Source: Chitinophaga sp. 180180018-3 (lineage in GTDB: Bacteria > Bacteroidota > Bacteroidia > Chitinophagales > Chitinophagaceae). Taken from it: a stretch of 64,000 nucleotides of DNA. The notes beneath the pieces are model-generated. The model was not told the origin of the DNA, ran no database searches, and saw only the letters and a list, made by a program, of their open reading frames with translations. Each line of letters starts with the position of its first letter. The stretch's first letter is position 1. Both the position numbers and the translations under genes were made by a program. Below are positions 27,342 to 36,496 of this stretch, in pieces. The stretch lies in the NCBI RefSeq assembly GCF_037893185.1, contig NZ_CP140772.1:4588001-4652000 (forward strand). Reading direction: 5' to 3'.

Positions 27342-29291
27342 CTACTTCAAAGAATTAATCCAGGTAGCTATCTTCACTGCATCTGCCTGTGGTACCTGCG
27401 GGAAAGGAGGCATCGGCGTTGCATAGCCCGGCCAGTTTTCAGGCTTCGGGTTTTTGATGAGGGCGAGTATTTTCGCTACGGAATAATTTCTCTTTGCTAC
27501 GTCGCGGAAGCCTGGCCCTACCTGCTTTTTATCAGGGTTGTGGCAGGAAGAACAGGTGTATTTGTTCAACAGCGGCTTGATCTGCTCATAGGTGAGCGCT
27601 TTTGATGAAGCAACGGATTTAACGCCACCAGTACCGGTTTTAGCTTCTGCTGCTTTGGCAGCAGGTGCGGATTTAGCGGTGTTTTTGGTGCTCAGCGCTG
27701 AAGCAGGAAGCTTAGCTCCGTCCGGAATGTTATTCAGTGTGTAGTATACATCCGGGTGTACCAGCGAATAGGCGTTCTCCGTTGTACGGATACCGTTCAG
27801 CGACAACTTGTGAATGTAGTACTGACGCAGGCCATCGATCACGAGACGCACTTTCATACCATCAGGCGATACCTGTACGCCTTTGATATTGAGTTTTTCG
27901 GTATTTACAGTAGGACTGCCATACACCGGATGGTATTTGTAAATAAAGCTTTCTACGTTATAGGAAGCGATATCTTCCGCGTACTTTTTATCTACCGGTA
28001 AAGTAAAGGTGATCTCAAAACCATCGGGCATAGCGCTGACAGTTCTCATTTCAAAAGGCACACGGTTATTCCATACCAAGCGCTGGAGGCCCTGATTGGC
28101 GTCGCCGGCAGAACCCCAGCCGCGGTTGGTTTCACCTACGAAGAGGGAACCATCTTTACCCCAGGCGAGGCGCAGTACGCCCGACTGGAAACCGCTTCTG
28201 AAATCCCAGGCAGCACCCTGGTATTCGCCATTTACTTTCTCCAGGAAAACACGCATAATCTTACTCTGGCCCTGATCGCCGATCAGCACCTGATTGGCAA
28301 ATGGTCCGAATGTACCTTCAGGGATGGTTACCAGCTGAGAGTTGGAAATACCCAACACTCCATGCGGCAGCCATACTGCAGGCAACTGCACTTCCGGGAA
28401 GTATTTCTTCATATCGAACAGCGTTACGAATTTTTCGTTCTCCACGTTTTCCGGTTTGATAGCACGACCGTTGGCATCGCGGCGGTAGCGCGGATCTACT
28501 TTGCTGTACAGCGCTTCAGTAGTCAGTTTCACCGGTGAATTAGGCATGTTGGTCCAACGAAGACCAGCAGGATGCCCAACGAAACTGCCTTTCTTAACAT
28601 GGGTAAGTCCGCCGGAACCGATCCAATCGCCCTGGTTTTCGGTGTAGAACAATTCCCCGTCAATTACCCCCAGGCCGCAGGGCGAACGGAAACCTGTTGC
28701 CCAGGGTTCCATTTTTCCATCTTCTGTAATATGCATCATCCATCCTCTCCAGGGCACGCGGCTTTCGCCACGCCACCACTCTTCATCTCCGAATGCCACG
28801 TTGCCGGATACAAAGAAGGATCCATCGGGACCCATTACCGGACCGAAACTATATTCGTGATAGTGACCGGATAACGGCCATGCATATACGGTTTCGAACT
28901 TATCGATCTTACCGTCCATGTTGGTATCGGTCATTTTAGTCAGCTCACCGCGTTGTGCGCAGTAAAGGGAGCCGTTCTTATAGGCCAGGCCGAGTACTTC
29001 GTGCAGGCCGGAAGCTACTTTTCTGAAGTAAGGCTGGCGGCTGGTGGGGTTCTCCACGATGAAGATATCTCCGCGGCGGGTAGCCACGCCAAGGTCGCCG
29101 TTAGGCAGTGTACACAATCCGCCTACTTCCAGCAGTGTACCTTCAGGAGCACTGATCCGTGCGATGCGGAAAAAATCTTCTTCCTTAGGCGATTCCTGTG
29201 CTTTAACGGAAGTAATGGCTGTAGTCATCAGGAACATGCCGGCGGCTATTCCTGCAGTAATTCTTTTATATTTCAGTTTCATAATAGTCAT
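27342..29291 (-). CDS. Secreted beta-propeller dehydrogenase-like protein with C-terminal cytochrome c domain
   Basis: Exported redox protein, 649 residues. A signal peptide (KRITAGIAAGMFLMTTAITS) leads into a sugar-dehydrogenase-like beta-propeller (LCTLPNGDLGVATRRGDIFIV, ATGFRSPCGLGVIDGELFYTEN, LIGDQGQSKIMRVFLE, AWGKDGSLFVGETNRGWG), a PVC-type haem-protein arrangement. After an Ala/Lys-rich linker the C-terminal domain carries one haem site, CSSCH, with a distal-Met candidate in ATPMPPFPQVP. It likely passes electrons from an oxidised sugar to a periplasmic acceptor. A start three codons in (MKLKYKR, 29282) is equally possible. It is encoded 12 bp after the DUF1080 protein, on the same strand, so both probably act on one carbohydrate. 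Confidence 0.88.
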   Translation of the reverse strand: MTIMKLKYKRITAGIAAGMFLMTTAITSVKAQESPKEEDFFRIARISAPEGTLLEVGGLCTLPNGDLGVATRRGDIFIVENPTSRQPYFRKVASGLHEVLGLAYKNGSLYCAQRGELTKMTDTNMDGKIDKFETVYAWPLSGHYHEYSFGPVMGPDGSFFVSGNVAFGDEEWWRGESRVPWRGWMMHITEDGKMEPWATGFRSPCGLGVIDGELFYTENQGDWIGSGGLTHVKKGSFVGHPAGLRWTNMPNSPVKLTTEALYSKVDPRYRRDANGRAIKPENVENEKFVTLFDMKKYFPEVQLPAVWLPHGVLGISNSQLVTIPEGTFGPFANQVLIGDQGQSKIMRVFLEKVNGEYQGAAWDFRSGFQSGVLRLAWGKDGSLFVGETNRGWGSAGDANQGLQRLVWNNRVPFEMRTVSAMPDGFEITFTLPVDKKYAEDIASYNVESFIYKYHPVYGSPTVNTEKLNIKGVQVSPDGMKVRLVIDGLRQYYIHKLSLNGIRTTENAYSLVHPDVYYTLNNIPDGAKLPASALSTKNTAKSAPAAKAAEAKTGTGGVKSVASSKALTYEQIKPLLNKYTCSSCHNPDKKQVGPGFRDVAKRNYSVAKILALIKNPKPENWPGYATPMPPFPQVPQADAVKIATWINSLK

Positions 29292-29303
29292 TAGTATTGC
29301 TGC

Positions 29304-31163
29304 TTAGAAGATAACCGCATAACCTGTTTTTTCCTGAACCGGTATAACCAGTTCAGCGCGTCCGTTCTGATTACGGATAAAGGCGCCTGCCCTGGCTTCG
29401 TCCATCTTCACGTAATAAGATTTATCGCCAATCACAAATAATCCGGGCGACAATTGTTCTATACTATCGCCAGTGGCTATACGCAGATACAGATCGGCAC
29501 CGGGCTGTTGTACAGACAGTGTACGATGTATGCCCTGGTTTTCAGGCAGTATGCTGATATCGTCGGTAACAGCTGAACCATATATTTGATAATGGAAGAC
29601 AGGTTTGCCGGCTGCATCCAGGTCGTAGCCACCCGGACGGTAACCTGTGCCGGTAGTGTCTGTGCTCCAGGCAGCGTCTTTCCCTGCGAGTTTAGCAATG
29701 GACATTGCCTGCTGGGCAGACAGTACCTGTACGGTACCCAACGGACGGGAAGAGCCGTCGCCGCGGTCGTGCCACATAGGCGTAGTATTCAGGAACTCTC
29801 CTCTCCAAACCTGGAATGGCAGGCCATTGTCGAGGTCGTAGGTATAATTCACTTTAGCGGGGCTGCCTACGGAAACCGCATGTACCACCCTTTTACCGCC
29901 ACGCACATCCATGAAACTGCGCAACACGGTATTTTCATTATTGGTAACGAGGATCGGATCGGTGGCATCGTCTGCAGGCACGTTGGTATCGCTGATAACG
30001 AATTCGCGCACACCGGCTTCACTCACCGCGAGTGTAACGGAGGGTTTCGCCCAGTCCGTGTTTTTGCCATAGAGCAGTTCCAGCGGATAGCTGCCGGGTT
30101 GGAGGTCGACGCTGCCTTTGCCATCCCAGCCACGGGGCGTGATCACTGGCTGGTTGTTGATCTTCAGCATGCCGGGGCCACCGGAAGTATGCAGATTGAA
30201 GTTGTATCTTCCGGCAGCTTTTACGTCGAGGGTAGCCTGGTATCTTACCAGGAACTCGTTCGACGGCAGGCCGGTGAGGTTGGAGGTAATCTGTGCAGCA
30301 GTACCGCTGGCAGCCGGTTTCAGGGTATTGAAATCCGGTTCTTTATCGAAGCGGCCTTTATATATATTATACTTCACTTCTCCGAGTACAGGCCGGGGAG
30401 CGCTGAAGTTATTCACCACTATGTCTCTGAAAGCCACTGTTCCGTGATCGCCCTGGATACGGAGTGGCCCCTGGGGAACTTCATTATTCTCCATGCCGCC
30501 GCGGGTAGGACCGGAAAGCACCACGTTTTCATGAATAGTTACACCGTTCAGTTCCAGCCGGAGGATTACCGCATCGGCGATCTTGTGGCCGGCAGCATCA
30601 AAGCGGGGAGCCTGGAAGGAGATCTTCATGTGTTGCCACAGACCGGGAGCCTTGCTTACATTCTGGCGGGGAGCATGGCCATCGTAGCCCTGTTGACCCG
30701 CAGGCTTGCTGTTATCCCATCTTTCATAGATACCACCGTTATCGGAAGCCCGGGCAGCGGTAGTTCCCCAGCTGTCGAGCAGCTGTACCTCATATCTTCC
30801 CTGCAGGTACACGCCTGAGTTAGATCCTTTAGACATCATGTAATCAAACTCCAGATCAAGGTCGCCATGCTGGAATGCGCTGAAAAGATCCTTACCATGC
30901 GTATTCTTCTCCGGCAGATTTACCAGGATACCGGTACCATTGGTAGTTTCCAATACATTATTCTGCGCCAGGTCGGCCTTAACGCCGCCGGCTATACGCC
31001 AATTGGCGCCTGGCTGCTGAAAAGCCGATAAATCATTTAATGGCAGCTTATTCTGGGCCATCAGGTACTGACAGCTGCCGATGCTTAAAAGCAAAACCAA
31101 AGTTCTCCTGTCGTAGGCACGTAACTGTGTCAACTTTGGACGGAACTTACTCCATCTGAGCAT
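29304..31163 (-). CDS. DUF1080 (3-keto-disaccharide hydrolase-like) secreted protein
   Basis: Exported protein of 619 residues with an N-terminal hydrophobic segment (RRTLVLLLSIGSCQYLMAQ). Residues about 45-260 form a DUF1080 concanavalin-like domain (DLDLEFDYMMSKGSNSGVYLQGRYEVQLLDSWG, GGIYERWDNSKPAGQQGYDG, GPLRIQGDHGTVAFRDIVV). This is followed by a PA14/PA14-like beta domain (FLVRYQATLDVKAAGRYNFNLHTSGG) and a C-terminal beta-rich part. DUF1080 proteins include hydrolases that cleave 3-keto-glycosides after oxidation of the sugar. The cotranscribed haem dehydrogenase-like gene fits an oxidise-then-cleave pathway, but no oxidoreductase of the GFO/IDH/MocA type is next to it, so this is inference. 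Confidence 0.85.
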   Translation of the reverse strand: MLRWSKFRPKLTQLRAYDRRTLVLLLSIGSCQYLMAQNKLPLNDLSAFQQPGANWRIAGGVKADLAQNNVLETTNGTGILVNLPEKNTHGKDLFSAFQHGDLDLEFDYMMSKGSNSGVYLQGRYEVQLLDSWGTTAARASDNGGIYERWDNSKPAGQQGYDGHAPRQNVSKAPGLWQHMKISFQAPRFDAAGHKIADAVILRLELNGVTIHENVVLSGPTRGGMENNEVPQGPLRIQGDHGTVAFRDIVVNNFSAPRPVLGEVKYNIYKGRFDKEPDFNTLKPAASGTAAQITSNLTGLPSNEFLVRYQATLDVKAAGRYNFNLHTSGGPGMLKINNQPVITPRGWDGKGSVDLQPGSYPLELLYGKNTDWAKPSVTLAVSEAGVREFVISDTNVPADDATDPILVTNNENTVLRSFMDVRGGKRVVHAVSVGSPAKVNYTYDLDNGLPFQVWRGEFLNTTPMWHDRGDGSSRPLGTVQVLSAQQAMSIAKLAGKDAAWSTDTTGTGYRPGGYDLDAAGKPVFHYQIYGSAVTDDISILPENQGIHRTLSVQQPGADLYLRIATGDSIEQLSPGLFVIGDKSYYVKMDEARAGAFIRNQNGRAELVIPVQEKTGYAVIF

Positions 31164-31194
31164 AGATCTGGATTTTTATAGATGTTAGATGTTT

Positions 31195-31226
31195 ACATGA
31201 TTGCTAAATGCATTTAGCTACATGAT
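31195..31226. promoter_or_regulatory. Symmetric operator-like site upstream of the DUF1080 operon
   Basis: A perfect 16-bp palindrome GCTAAATGCATTTAGC at 31203-31218 is flanked on both sides by the direct repeat ACATGAT (31195-31201 and 31220-31226). It ends 32 bp before the start of the DUF1080 gene. It is a good candidate operator for a dimeric regulator. Between this site and palindromic element copy 4 (31227-31391) I see no gene. Confidence 0.55.
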
Positions 31227-31391
31227 CACTACGTTGCGGTTCTAACTATAGGTAACTCCAATTGTTAACGGAAATTAAAGTTTCAACTATGCCAAACGTG
31301 GAGCAGCGCTAAATTTGAATCGTGGCAACAAAATAGATATTTATTGTAAGAAAGCAAGGATATAGGTGGGGAAAATTACATAAACGGCAAA

Positions 31392-31495
31392 AAAGAATTA
31401 AGAATGAGGAATGAAGAATGAAAGCGGAGATAGCAAACGCAAATTTGATCTCCGCGTTTACTATCTCCGCTTTCATTCTTCATTCTTAATTCTTT
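31392..31495. repeat. Long palindromic element, copy 4
   Basis: Inverted repeat with arms 31392-31440 and 31454-31495 and a 13-nt loop. The arms match except for a 7-nt AGGAATG-type insertion on the left and one C/T difference. The outer arms have AAAGAATTAAGAATG; the core is AGCGGAGATAGYAAACGC. It begins 2 bp after the stop of the HAD gene (31498, minus strand). Confidence 0.88.
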
Positions 31496-31497
31496 CT

Positions 31498-32118
31498 TTA
31501 CAGCTTCAGCCCAAAAGACGCCAACCGTTCCACAGTACTGTCATAATCCTTATGGCAATGACCATTTATACCGAGGCCGTTGGCTACTTCTACGAACATG
31601 GAGCGGTCTTCGAGGTATACTACTTCTGCAGGCCTTACCTGGGCAATGTCCAGTGCAATGCGGTAGATATCAGCATCCGGTTTACGCATATGCACGAAAC
31701 AGGAGGAGATGTAAAAATCAACAAAATGGCTGATGCGAAAATGATGGATCCGGTGTTCATTCAGTTCCCGGCCTTCGTTGTTGACGATTGCTATTTTGAG
31801 TTTGTATTTTTCCTTCAGTTGAGTTACCAGTTCCAGCATTTTGGGGTACGGCGCCGATTGCGCGTACATAAAATCCCTGAATTGTTTCCGGGAAAAACTA
31901 CGCTCTTCATAGAACACCACCCTGTTCAGGTATTCGTCGAGTGTCAGCTTACCTTCTTCATAAGTATCGAAGGTGAGGTGATGCCGTTCTTCTGTTTCTA
32001 CTGCATCCAGTTTAAATGTTTCATATGCCTGTTTACGGGCCGCTCTGTCCCAGCCATTGGTCAATAACACGCCACCTATATCAAGGAACAGCGTGGTGAT
32101 GTTTGCCTGTTTTTCCAT
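31498..32118 (-). CDS. HAD-superfamily (IA) phosphohydrolase
   Basis: Cytoplasmic HAD hydrolase, 206 residues. Motif I is LFLDIGGVLL (nucleophile Asp; the usual second Asp is Gly, as in many HAD-IA proteins with D-x-G-G-V), motif II IAIVNNEG, the motif III Lys in HMRKPDADIY, and motif IV in VVYLEDRSMFVEVANGLG. The helical cap lies between motifs I and II (about residues 20-90). Substrate unknown; phosphorylated sugars or nucleotides are typical. It lies 15 bp downstream of the DUF4251 gene on the same strand, with palindromic copy 4 directly after its stop. Confidence 0.9.
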   Translation of the reverse strand: MEKQANITTLFLDIGGVLLTNGWDRAARKQAYETFKLDAVETEERHHLTFDTYEEGKLTLDEYLNRVVFYEERSFSRKQFRDFMYAQSAPYPKMLELVTQLKEKYKLKIAIVNNEGRELNEHRIHHFRISHFVDFYISSCFVHMRKPDADIYRIALDIAQVRPAEVVYLEDRSMFVEVANGLGINGHCHKDYDSTVERLASFGLKL

Positions 32119-32133
32119 ATGCTTAATTCTTTA

Positions 32134-32655
32134 CTATTTCTTCTTTTTTTTCACCGGCGCCTCCGATACATACCCATTAAAACTAATCGCAGATCTGTCG
32201 TTGCTCGTCACCTGCAGAGAGGCATAGCCTTCGCTGGATACCGTTAAGTTCATGGATTGAACCGACCTGTTGTCTTTGGGTTTGATCGTTACATTCCAGC
32301 CATCCTTTTTTCCCGGAGTGGCAGTGTAATCGAACGATTTGGTTTTGAAATCCAGGGGCGATTTGTTGGAACCATAATCGGCCTGATAAGCTCTTCCAAA
32401 GAACGGCAGATAGCTGACCACTGAATCGCGGGTGACGGTGAGATTATAGTCTGGCGTGATGTATCTCATGCGGCCTCCCATCGGGAAGGCATTCTGCGCA
32501 ACAAAGGTATAATTTTGCGCATCGATGAATGCTTTTATCTGAGCCGCTTTTTCTGCCTTTTTCTGTGCTTTGGTCTCCTGCGCAGACAGGCTGCCGGAAA
32601 CAGTTACAACCATCAACAGGAGTAGGGCGGTTTTAAATAGAATGGACTTTTTCAT
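32134..32655 (-). CDS. DUF4251 secreted protein
   Basis: Exported protein of unknown function, 173 residues from ATG 32655 (MKKSILFKTALLLLMVVTV signal peptide). An upstream Met at 32796 is rejected because it would displace the signal peptide and overlap the divergent ABC gene. The body matches DUF4251 of Bacteroidota (FVAQNAFPMGGRMRYITPDYNLTVTRDSV, YLPFFGRAYQADYG). The C-terminus ends in a run of lysines. Cotranscribed with the HAD gene. No enzymatic motif is seen. Confidence 0.85.
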   Translation of the reverse strand: MKKSILFKTALLLLMVVTVSGSLSAQETKAQKKAEKAAQIKAFIDAQNYTFVAQNAFPMGGRMRYITPDYNLTVTRDSVVSYLPFFGRAYQADYGSNKSPLDFKTKSFDYTATPGKKDGWNVTIKPKDNRSVQSMNLTVSSEGYASLQVTSNDRSAISFNGYVSEAPVKKKKK

Positions 32656-32794
32656 AAACTGAATTTTTACATATAAAGAGGCGCGAATATCGTACCATAA
32701 CAGCCGGCCGGTAATTTTGTTCAATATACAAATTTGCAGATGACGCAAATGACTTACTTTTAGGTGGCGATATAAAATATCGGAAACCGGAAAC

Positions 32795-34555
32795 ATGCCA
32801 AACCCTTATATTTCTCTACTGAAGACCGCCTGGAAGTATGCCCGCAAAGAGCGAAAAAAGTACCTCCTGATTTATACGATGTTCCTGCTGGCTAACCTGA
32901 TCTTCTCTCTGAACCCGATATTGTTCGGATGGTTTATCGGCGCCATACAGAAAGATGCTGCTAACCTGCCCCGCAACACGCTGTTGTTTATGGGGGGCTA
33001 TTTCGGGCTTCACCTGCTCGAATGGTGTTTTCATGGCCCGGCAAGGGTTATGGAAAGGAAACTGGCGTTTAACCTGAGCCGTAACTTTCTGCAGGAACGT
33101 TACCATCAGGCCCTGCACCTGCCGGTTAAATGGCATCAGGATAATCACAGCGGATCTACCATTAACCGCATCCGTAAAGCCTATGAAGCCCTGAAAGAAT
33201 TTTTTGAGCATGGTTTTATGTACCTCCATGCGCTTTCAAAACTGGTATTTTCCATGCTGGCCATGCTCTACTTCTCACCACTTTATGGTGCCATTGGTAT
33301 TGTGCTGGGCGTGCTTTGCATGTGGCTTGTGCTGAAATTTGATAAGCCCTTTATCAGAACACTGGATGAAATGAACGAGAGAGAGCATGTGGTATCGGCC
33401 ACGCTGTTCGACAGTCTTTCCAATATCATGACAGTTATTACCCTCCGGCTGGAGAAGAGCATGGAAAAAGGCCTCCTGGGAAAGGTACAGCGGATATGGT
33501 CGCCCTTCAGAAAGAATACGGTCATCAATGAATGGAAATGGTTTGTAGCGGAAATGATGATCACACTGATTTATTGTGTGATTGCCGTGGGGTATATCTT
33601 CCAGCACTGGGTGCCGGGAGAAGTCTTTTATGTGGCCAGCCTGGTAACCCTCCTGGGTTATGTAAACCAATTCACCAGCGTATTTCAGGATGCCGCCTGG
33701 CAGTATACCGACATCGTCCAACATAATACCGCTGTTGAAACCGCCGGTAAGATCAGTGAAGCTTATAGTCAACATCACCGCCCGGATGCAGCACCAGAGA
33801 TACCGGCCAGCTGGCAACAGATAACCATCAGCTCCCTGAGCTTCTCGCATCAGGCCGGACTGGACAATATCGATGCGGCTCATCGCCTGCACGGATTGCA
33901 TCTCCGTATGATCAAAGGCAACCGGATTGCGCTGATCGGGGAAAGCGGCAGTGGTAAAAGTACCCTGCTGGCTATTCTTCGCGGATTATATGAACCCGAA
34001 GCAGGTGTGATGATGAAGATAGATAATCGCGAAATGCCCCTGGCTACGCTCAATGAGAGTGTTACACTCTTTCCGCAGGAGCCCGAAATATTTGAAAATA
34101 CCATTGAGTATAATATCACCCTGGGATTGCCTTTTCCGGAAGATGACATACTGGAAGTTTGCAACAGCGCCCATTTCTCTGATGTGGTGAATTCGTTACC
34201 GCAGGGGCTCCAGTCGGATATCCGGGAGAAGGGAGTCAATCTTTCAGGTGGACAAAAACAACGCCTTGCCCTGGCAAGAGGTATACTGGCTGCCCGCAAC
34301 AGCGAGGTGATTCTGCTGGATGAACCTACCAGCAGCGTGGATCCGAAAACCGAAACGATGATCTACGAAAAAATGTTTGCAGCCTTTTCAGATAAGGTCA
34401 TAATATCCTCCATGCACCGCCTGCACCTGTTACCACGGTTCGATTATATTTATGTGCTGGCCAAAGGCCGCATTGTGGCAGAAGGAACTTTCCAGGAACT
34501 GCGGCACAGCAGCCCGGTATTCCAGGAGTTATGGAAACACCAGGAAAACAAATAG
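32795..34555 (+). CDS. ABC-type exporter, fused permease and ATPase
   Basis: Inner-membrane half-transporter, 586 residues, expected to work as a dimer. The N-terminal half has the type-1 exporter membrane domain with about six helices (YLLIYTMFLLANLIFSL, WFVAEMMITLIYCVIAVGYIF). The ATPase domain has Walker A (IGESGSGKSTLL), a Q-loop (LFPQEPEIFENTIEYNI), signature (NLSGGQKQRLALARG), Walker B (VILLDEPTSSVD) and H-loop (IISSMHRLHLL). The usual Asp/Glu after Walker B is present (DEP). Substrate unknown; such proteins export lipids, peptides or drugs. It is divergent from the DUF4251 gene. Confidence 0.93.
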   Translation: MPNPYISLLKTAWKYARKERKKYLLIYTMFLLANLIFSLNPILFGWFIGAIQKDAANLPRNTLLFMGGYFGLHLLEWCFHGPARVMERKLAFNLSRNFLQERYHQALHLPVKWHQDNHSGSTINRIRKAYEALKEFFEHGFMYLHALSKLVFSMLAMLYFSPLYGAIGIVLGVLCMWLVLKFDKPFIRTLDEMNEREHVVSATLFDSLSNIMTVITLRLEKSMEKGLLGKVQRIWSPFRKNTVINEWKWFVAEMMITLIYCVIAVGYIFQHWVPGEVFYVASLVTLLGYVNQFTSVFQDAAWQYTDIVQHNTAVETAGKISEAYSQHHRPDAAPEIPASWQQITISSLSFSHQAGLDNIDAAHRLHGLHLRMIKGNRIALIGESGSGKSTLLAILRGLYEPEAGVMMKIDNREMPLATLNESVTLFPQEPEIFENTIEYNITLGLPFPEDDILEVCNSAHFSDVVNSLPQGLQSDIREKGVNLSGGQKQRLALARGILAARNSEVILLDEPTSSVDPKTETMIYEKMFAAFSDKVIISSMHRLHLLPRFDYIYVLAKGRIVAEGTFQELRHSSPVFQELWKHQENK

Positions 34556-34641
34556 GTTTTTTTATTAATATTTTCTATCATTGCAGATCCGTTTTCATCC
34601 AGCGATAAGGTTCTATCCCGCCCATTACCTATGAAAGCGCT

Positions 34642-35481
34642 ATGCAAAGAATTTCGCTGTCGGACCTGAAACGTAAGCTGCGAAGCAGTCAGCATCCTGA
34701 TGAGATCATTACCTGGCTGGGCTATAACCTCTCGTTCTTTACACGCGATGAGCGTTCGGAACTGCTTTGCGATTTGCTCGAGTATCAGGAAATATTCTTT
34801 GAGGCGGCAGAATTGCTGATAGAAGAAGGCGGCGCGGATATCCATTATAAACGGGAAGGGATTATTCCTGCTATCTTCTGTGCAGTAGGCGCCAATAAGC
34901 CGCAGGCTGTGCTGTACCTGTTAAAGAAAGGGGCATCGCTCCGGATCAGTAACCCGGATTATCTTTTTGCCATCGCATATATCTTCAAACACCACCGGCT
35001 GGCTGCCATCACCGATCTGCTACTGATATTGATCGAACACAACATCCATTTTAATTTCGTGCTGGCCAGTCGGGATACTCCCCTGCTGCTGGCAACCCGG
35101 CATAACAACAACCGTGAAGTTGTGCAGTTCCTGCTGGCCGAGCAGGTAGATAAGTACGTGTATGATGAAGACGGGTTCACGGCCATTCACTATGTGCCAT
35201 TTGCGAAAGCACCGGATTTGTATAAATACATGATCACCTGTATGGACGATATCCTGGTAAAAACCAAATTTGCTACCAGCATGGAACCGGTATTTGAATG
35301 TGTTATTCGGGTCAGCGAGGAAGTTACTTTTGAGGAGTTCATCTATGAAGCCCTGAATGCTTTCCTGGAAAACCGGCACCGTATGTACGACGATATCTTC
35401 GAAAAATACTACTACCGCCTGCATATGATTGCAGAACATATTTCCATGATCCGGGCCGATGCAGGAGAAGAGGTGAGATAA
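34642..35481 (+). CDS. Ankyrin-repeat protein
   Basis: Cytoplasmic protein of 279 residues with degenerate ankyrin repeats in the middle (IPAIFCAVGANKPQAVLYLLKKGASL, TPLLLATRHNNNREVVQFLLAEQVDKYVYDEDGFTAIHYV). No signal peptide or membrane segment. Ankyrin proteins mediate protein binding and some bacterial ones are effectors or inhibitors; nothing here identifies a partner. It follows the ABC gene by 86 bp on the same strand. Its stop codon lies inside the left arm of a 37-bp palindrome that precedes the next gene. Confidence 0.85.
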   Translation: MQRISLSDLKRKLRSSQHPDEIITWLGYNLSFFTRDERSELLCDLLEYQEIFFEAAELLIEEGGADIHYKREGIIPAIFCAVGANKPQAVLYLLKKGASLRISNPDYLFAIAYIFKHHRLAAITDLLLILIEHNIHFNFVLASRDTPLLLATRHNNNREVVQFLLAEQVDKYVYDEDGFTAIHYVPFAKAPDLYKYMITCMDDILVKTKFATSMEPVFECVIRVSEEVTFEEFIYEALNAFLENRHRMYDDIFEKYYYRLHMIAEHISMIRADAGEEVR

Positions 35482-35513
35482 ATAAAACGCAACAATGTTG
35501 CATTTTATTTATC
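35477..35513. promoter_or_regulatory. 37-bp palindrome overlapping promoter of the FAD oxidoreductase gene
   Basis: Arms 35477-35493 and 35497-35513 match at 16 of 17 positions around the 3-nt centre AAT; the inner half-sites are GCAAC/GTTGC. The right arm overlaps a perfect promoter box TATCTTTG at 35510-35517. Position suggests an operator that controls the next gene and possibly also a hairpin for the end of the ankyrin gene. Confidence 0.6.
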
Positions 35514-35537
35514 TTTGCCGACATATAATATATCGAT

Positions 35538-36443
35538 ATGGAGAAATACGAAGTAATCATTACCGGGGGCAGCTATGCGGGTTTGGCTGCGGCAATGTCG
35601 CTCGGCAGGGCATTACGCCGGGTGCTGGTGATCGACAGTGGCCTGCCCTGCAACAGGCAAACCCCCTTTTCACATAATTTCCTCACCCAGGATGGTGTAG
35701 CCCCTGCAGCCATTGCGGCCGCCGGCCGGGCGCAGGTAGCGCAGTATCCCGGTATTTCATTCCTGCAGGGAATTGTAACAACGGGGCAACAAACCGATGA
35801 AGGGTTCCGCCTTACCACAGCAGATGGCAGGCAACTGGAGGCTCGGAAATTACTATTTGCCACAGGCATAAAAGACGAAATACCTTCATTGAAAGGCTTT
35901 GCGGAATGTTGGGGAATTTCAGTGCTTCACTGTCCGTACTGTCACGGTTATGAGGTAAGACAGCAGCCCACCGGGATCCTGGCCCGGGGCGACGATGCCT
36001 GGGAGATGGCGAAACTGATCAGCAACTGGACTGATCAGTTGACGATCTTCTCTAACGGACCAGCAGCGTTGTTGCCACAGCAACTGGAAAAACTGGCTGC
36101 CCGTAATATATCAGTCAATGAAAAACCGGTCAGCGAGATCCTGCATGAGAACGGCCGTATGAACACCCTGCTCTTCGATGACGGCAGCCGGCAGGCGCTG
36201 CATGCGCTCTATGCCAGGCCGGCCTTCCGGCAGCATTGCCCGGTTCCGGAAGCTTTGGGCTGTGAATTAACCGACTCCGGGCATATTAAAACAGATATCA
36301 TGCAGGCTACCACAGTGCCCGGTATTTTTGCCGCCGGCGACGCCACCACTCCTATGCGCGCAGTGGCGGCAGCTGTGGCAGCCGGCACCATGGCCGGAGC
36401 AGCCATCAACAGGGCTTTACAGGAGGAAGATTTTAACAAATAA
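35538..36443 (+). CDS. FAD-dependent thioredoxin-reductase-like oxidoreductase
   Basis: Cytoplasmic flavoprotein of 301 residues, thioredoxin-reductase fold. N-terminal FAD site (YEVIITGGSYAGLAAAMSLGRALRRVLVIDSG); a redox-like CPYCHGYEV replaces the active-site CxxC of thioredoxin reductase and retains both Cys; the FAD-binding C-terminus is GIFAAGDATTPMRAVAAAVAAGTMAG. The second nucleotide site (TGILARGDDAWEMAKLI) has ARGDDA in place of the usual GxGxxA, so pyridine nucleotide binding may differ. It is a lone gene with a palindromic operator-like site on its promoter. Thiol redox target unknown. Confidence 0.88.
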   Translation: MEKYEVIITGGSYAGLAAAMSLGRALRRVLVIDSGLPCNRQTPFSHNFLTQDGVAPAAIAAAGRAQVAQYPGISFLQGIVTTGQQTDEGFRLTTADGRQLEARKLLFATGIKDEIPSLKGFAECWGISVLHCPYCHGYEVRQQPTGILARGDDAWEMAKLISNWTDQLTIFSNGPAALLPQQLEKLAARNISVNEKPVSEILHENGRMNTLLFDDGSRQALHALYARPAFRQHCPVPEALGCELTDSGHIKTDIMQATTVPGIFAAGDATTPMRAVAAAVAAGTMAGAAINRALQEEDFNK

Positions 36444-36496
36444 TAATTGTGCTGCCCGTTCCGGTTGATTTAGTTGCATTAGCGAATAGTTGTATA

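Noticed and set aside
29586..30818. A 410-codon open frame opposite the DUF1080 gene
   Set aside because: No recognisable domain and composition typical of an antisense shadow of the real gene.
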